Assembly (NCBI GenBank): GCA_035578155.1
Contig: JAPWDM010000023.1
Coordinates: 3,571,829-3,635,828 of the forward strand
From: Brachynemurus nebulosus
Taxonomy: Eukaryota > Arthropoda > Insecta > Neuroptera > Myrmeleontidae
Length of the DNA: 64,000 nt
Direction of reading: 5' to 3'
Under the pieces are notes generated by a model, which was given only the letters and a program-made list of their open reading frames with translations, made no database searches and was not told the origin of the DNA. Below are positions 59,067-64,000 of this stretch, in pieces (within the stretch, counting starts at the first letter, position 1; every line of letters begins with the position of its first letter). Position numbers and translations under genes: made by a program.

Positions 59067-59991
59067 TGTGTATTCACGACGTCAAAAAATTTAACAAATT
59101 TTTAGTTACACTTAAGGAACTATGTTAAAAATATAAATTCACTAGAAAAAAATTAAGAAAAAAAAAAACTTCTTAAAATTTAATCTTTAATTTTGCTTAC
59201 ACTGAATTTAAGAATGTTTTCTGGTCATAAATTATTTTCAAATAATTTGAATACAAATTACCGATAAAAACCATTAATTACCTAAAAATATTAGCGGTAA
59301 TAATTTATTTTTAAGTGTTTTTAAACAAATTACAGTTGATATTTTTTAAAAAAAAGTATTGACTAAAAAAGAGATAAATTTGAAGTAAAATTTGTGTTTT
59401 AGAAATTTTAAGATTTATGGGTATGTACACCTGTGAATAATACTCGAGATAATAAAAAAATATATCTGTTAATAAAAATATGCGGAAAAAAGTACACTTT
59501 TAAACAATTAATTTTGGGTTCAAACTACACCATATGTGAATTTTAGAAGACATAGAGGTCAAAATAGGGTGCAAATGTACAATCAAAATTTGCTGTCAAA
59601 AGTAGGTACTATATTCAATTTGAAGAACGGAAGTTAGTGTCTAGTTCTGGTGAAACCAGAACGGATAAAATATTTAAAATGTTCATAGTCGAAAATTTTC
59701 AGAATCAAATTTTAAAAATTATTCTATATTTACAAAAAAATGAAAAGGAATAAAACGAATTGGTAGGGTCCAATAGTACAGTAAGGAAGTTTTTCTTACT
59801 TTGAGACTCTTAACTAGGACTGAAAAAGTTCGAAAAGTTACACTATGATACGCTAATTTCTTAATAATATTTTTGTCGGATTTCAGTTATTTTTGTTTTT
59901 AACCAAACAGTAAAGTACTAACGAGTAACGTCTACTTGCCATCATGTGTTACAAATATGTCAATCCTATTTGAATTAATATAGGATTATTC

Positions 59992-61729
59992 GGCTCCGTG
60001 ATGCTGGCACACCATCTAAAATGTTGAACATTGAAAAAATTTTGTCTAATAGGTCACAAATTGGTCATAATTGGTCACTTAGTCCCACTAATTGGTCAGC
60101 AATAGAAAATTTTTAAACAAATTTTAAAAAATTTGTAAAAATTTCAAGGTCACTCAAAAATTTTGGCACACCATCTAAAGAAAAAAACAAAAATAATAAG
60201 AGCAATCGATAGGATTTTAAACCCTGATAATTGGTCAGTTAAAATAAAAAATTGGTCAAGTCTCCAGAATTTAAAAAAAAATAAACATGCGCAAAATCTC
60301 TACTGGTAAATGTAACTGTCAGTAAATCTAGTCGATACGTTGAATTTTTCAATAGGGTAAAGCCACCAGTATTCGACCAGCCTATATTAGCATTATTTTT
60401 ATATATTAAGGCATTTTAATGAAGGATTAAATTATTAAATTAAGAAAGAATTTTCTTTCGCTGTCCAATTAATCAAACCAGTTGACCTTTTATGATCAAT
60501 TTCGGACCTTTTAAATGATCTAATTGGTTATCCAAAATTTCACATATGAGGTGCTAAAATTTTTTGATTGACCTTGAAAGAATTTTAAACCTTAGTAAAA
60601 AATTTTCTATCGCTGACTAATTAATGAAACCAGTTGACCTTTTATGACCAATTTCTGACCTTTTGAATGATGTAACTGGTCATTCGAAATCTCACATTTG
60701 AGGTGCTAAGATCGCTGAGCCCTAACAATGGGTTATAAGGAAATAATGTTTATTTTCCAAGAAATATAGTAGGGCAAATTTGTGTGGACAAATATTCCAA
60801 TATTCCTTAATTAAAGATTTTATAGTATGGTTCATTTCACTTAAATTTAACCATGCTTCATCACTTTGAATTTAAATAATTTCCGTTTTCTTGACTTTAT
60901 TTCTTTCATTATCGCATTTACGTAAATTTTAAATTTACAGTTTGTTTTTAGAAAAGAATAGAAGATTACATAATTTGTTTGGAATATAAGAATTATTTAA
61001 TTTTTTAACGATGACTCATGATCAATTGTATTTGAAATGGGGTATACTTAAGAATGTGTATAATAAAACAATTAATAATTAAATGAAAAATTAAATTAAT
61101 TACCAAAAAACCAAAAGATAAAGTTGAAATAAAAACAATAAATACATAATCAATGTTTGTTGATTATTTTCAATTTTATTGAAAATTTTAATGAAAAGAA
61201 ATAAATACATAATTTACATAGAAAAAAATGATACTTTAATTGCAATTTTGATTTAAAATAAATTTTTTTTTAATAAATGCTTTAGTATACAAAAATAATG
61301 CTAATATAGGCTAATAGGCTGGTCGAATACTGGTGGCTCTATCCTATTGAAAAATTCAACGTATCGACTAGTTTTACTGACAGCTAGATTCACCAGTAGA
61401 GATTTCGCGCATGCGTTACAGTATGAGAAAGCTTTATTTAATTTTTTTAAAATCGTGGGGACCTGACCAATTTTTTATTTTAACTGACCAATTATCAGGG
61501 TTTAAAATCCTAACGATTGCTCTTATTATTTTTGTTTTTTTTTTAGATGGTGTGCCAAAATTTTTTTGTGACCTTGAAATTTTTACAAATTTTTCAAAAT
61601 TCATTTAAAAATTTTCTATTGCTGACCAATTAATGGGACTAAGTGACCAATTATGACCAATTTGTGACCTATTAGACAAAATTTTTTCAATGTTTATCTT
61701 TTTAGAGGGTGTGCCAGCATCATGGAGCC
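59992..61729. mobile_element. Mutator-like long-TIR (foldback) element B
   Basis: Ends GGCTCCGTGATGCTGGCACA / TGTGCCAGCATCATGGAGCC, arms of about 430 bp (59992-60410 and 61290-61729). Flanked by a perfect 9-bp duplication GGATTATTC (59983-59991 and 61730-61738). Arms are full of GACCAATT / AATTGGTC motifs. Between the arms are two ~140-bp direct repeats (AACCAGTTGACCTTTTATGA at 60476 and 60610) and the dispersed repeat shared with 21060-21300. No transposase. Confidence 0.85.
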
Positions 61730-61739
61730 GGATTATTCC

Positions 61740-63550
61740 ACGTCGATACTATAGTCACTGGTACATCCTGTACAATATGTGAAAACATCTGTTTTAAAAA
61801 AAAGTCATAAAAGGGAATAAATGATCGAAAATATTGAATAAAAATTATGACCTAATGAACCAATAAATGATTTCATTTAATATAATAGCCATTGACATTT
61901 AACACAATATTTATTAAATATAATCATTTTTTGACATCATCTACATAATTGTTTGATTAAACACAAATAATAATAAAAACATTTTATGTACCTACAAAAA
62001 TGGATTTGTCGTACATCGATCGCATCTTAACAATTACATCAGCGACTATTTTTAAATATTTGACTTCAAAACATCCAGTGAAATTATTTAATTACACACG
62101 ATTAGTTGAAAAATGGAAAAAATGAAAGACCGGTTTTTTAAAAAATCATATTATGTACACTTAGCAGTAAAATATTTGTCATATACTGGTAAAAGAAACA
62201 AGAGAGTGTTGTCGCGCGACGTCACGGCGCTCCCACCAATATCATGTAGGTAGGTATATAAAAGAAATGTAATATTTCTCAAAGAATAAAAAAATAGAGA
62301 TTCAAAACTATATTTAATTCCTTTAGACTTAAATCGTTGAGAAACTGTTATTGTATGCTTATTTGGAGTAAAATCTTGCAAGTAATCTGTGTGATTTAAT
62401 TCTAGACAATTAAAAGGACTGTCAGAGTTTAGAGGGTGCCAGTCCATTAGATGTGAAAACAAGGCGGAAGTTTGTTCGTCTAAAATTCGCCTTATAACTG
62501 TTCACAGGTTTAAGGGGGGAGGATCCTCCAGAACTTTTAAATTTTTCATTTTTTGTTTTGCTTTAAAAGTTTATTTGAACTTTAAGGAATATATTTTTAA
62601 TGTTTTAATCCCAACAGAAAGATTATCTTAGATAACGATAAACTGCTTTTAACTTTACTTTTCGAGAACGAAAACTTTTTAATAGCGTTTTCTCAAAACA
62701 GGTTTTTTTCCGCGCCGTGCAACATAACTTAAAAAGTTATTAAGGTATTAACTTGAAATTTTGTACAGATATTCTTTAAGATATTGGCCTTTGCATATGG
62801 GCATTTTCACGTCAATTCGACCAGTCTTAAAAGTTAGGTTCTCAGATTTCTTTCATATTCACTATAATTTATCTACCAGTAGAGCTATGTCCAATTTTGA
62901 TATTCATTTCTCAAAATTATTATCTAGGCTCGAGATATTTTGCTACGAAAATGGCGGTAATTATCACGTTTTTTTGCATCTCTTTTATAAAAAATTCTAT
63001 ATTTTCCAAACGAGAGATTTGAATTGGATGATGTTTTGTGGGTAAATTCATGAAACTCCATAGTACATTGCAACATAATAAAACTTGTTCTATATTGTAC
63101 GGTTTTGTATATCTATGCTCTCAAATTAGGTCAAATTTGGACAGCCCTGGCCAAAATCTCTAATGACTTAAATAGATGATTTTGGGTTCATTGTGTTCAG
63201 AATTTTATGTTCTTTCAAATTTTGCAAAGAAACTAATGGACTTTTACTGGTATCAATGTAAAAATTAGGAAAAACCAAAACTATGTGTAATTATAGAGGG
63301 TTCGTATACTACATATAACATTATACAGTAAATATTTAACCAAAATAGTCTAACTAAATTACACATAGAGAAAAAGAAAATTGCTACCTACACTTTTATA
63401 AGTGTAAATGGTAAAGAGGCTTATATTAAACGTAAAAAAAATAAATGCGTGAGCAGGGGCGGTGGAGGGTTAATTTGGGGGGTCCCAAAAGACTGAAAAA
63501 TTGTAATATTGCAATTTCCGGCGAAAGTCGAAGTCAAAGAAAAAATTATC
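61740..63550. other. AT-rich stretch upstream of the shot first exon, nothing recognised
   Basis: No convincing coding sequence or bounded repeat; a GC-rich blip at 62210-62240 and scattered short frames only. Confidence 0.6.
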
Positions 63551-63552
63551 CT

Positions 63553-63598
63553 TTACAAAAGTTGTAGATCATGCAAAAATCTACAACTTTTGTAAAGA
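63553..63598. repeat. Small perfect hairpin
   Basis: TTTACAAAAGTTGTAGAT then an 8-nt loop then ATCTACAACTTTTGTAAA: 18-bp perfect stem. Confidence 0.85.
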
Positions 63599-63792
63599 AC
63601 ACTTTTTAACATAACCTCAAAATTTCGAAGAAAAATGCGAATTTTGTTGTTTTTTTTCTTTATTTCGTTTTATATTTCTCATTTCAACAAAAATAATTTA
63701 ATTTTTACGGAACTTGATGAAAGTATGCCTTTCTGGATCTTAAATAACCACAAGTTTTTCTGGATAAATAAATTCAGAAGATTCCGTGATAT

Positions 63793-64000
63793 TGATTTTT
63801 TTCAGTCCGGAAAACTTTTTTTCCAGAAAAGATTCTACTGAAAAAAATTTTGTTCTTAAATACAACTACTAATTTTGTTTATTTTACCAAAAAGTACTTG
63901 TCAAACCGAAAAAAATGAGCACTGGCAGAACTCAGTGCGATAATTTTTTTAAGTAGAATCTTTTCATGAAAAAAAAGTTTTCCGAACTGAAAAAAATCAA
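63793..64000. repeat. Inverted repeat running off the window
   Basis: TGATTTTTTTCAGTCCGGAA near 63794 pairs with GTTTTCCGAACTGAAAAAAA TCA at the right edge, and AGAAAAGATTCTACT pairs with AAGTAGAATCTTTTC. Arms of at least 55 bp; may extend past 64000. Confidence 0.75.

Noticed and set aside
62761..63045. 94-residue plus-strand frame
   Set aside because: Composition typical of AT-rich non-coding DNA; no motif, start context or family resemblance.

Overview
This is AT-rich nuclear DNA of an insect. The only host gene I can support is the minus-strand 5' half of a spectraplakin, the orthologue of Drosophila short stop (shot; kakapo; MACF1/dystonin family). The call rests on long uninterrupted similarity to the remembered fly protein, on conserved splice junctions, and on phase-perfect joining of ten consecutive exons. 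I cannot fix the insect order from sequence alone.

Layout of the gene, read right to left. A Ser/Thr-rich first coding exon lies at 58275-59066. A 27.6 kb intron follows (30692-58274). The second calponin-homology domain (CH2) is at 30412-30691, and the plakin region (spectrin repeats with an embedded SH3 domain) runs over nine exons between 29838 and 18195. The ten exons from CH2 onward total 3624 nt, exactly 1208 codons, all with AG/GT borders. I find no exon for the first CH domain (CH1) between the first exon and CH2, and both flanking exons meet in phase 0. The promoter here therefore probably makes a CH1-lacking isoform. I see no exon left of 18195; the gene presumably continues beyond position 1 with the rest of the plakin/rod and the EF-GAS2 tail. 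Introns are bimodal: three of 67-92 bp and several of 0.6-27.6 kb.

Almost everything else is transposon debris in the introns. There are hAT MITEs with 8-bp target duplications, TTAA-flanked piggyBac-type elements (one with an 8-bp-TSD hAT MITE inside), TA-flanked MITE families, and three Tigger/pogo-type elements. There are also two Helitrons, a PIF/Harbinger relic, one 5'-truncated LINE with a disrupted reverse transcriptase, dispersed ~300-bp satellite-like repeats and (AT)n tracts. Two long-inverted-repeat elements (53582-54624 and 59992-61729) share related termini and each has a perfect 9-bp target duplication, the signature of Mutator-like elements.

Most notable oddities: a 365-bp palindrome in the intron after CH2 that carries two head-to-head tRNA-Ala(AGC)-like genes; a transposon nested in a MITE with its empty-site paralogue a few hundred bases away; compensatory changes in the Helitron 3' hairpin; and an unidentified protein fragment inside a terminal-inverted-repeat element at 8.5-9.4 kb. 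I saw no CRISPR array, operon, rRNA or riboswitch.
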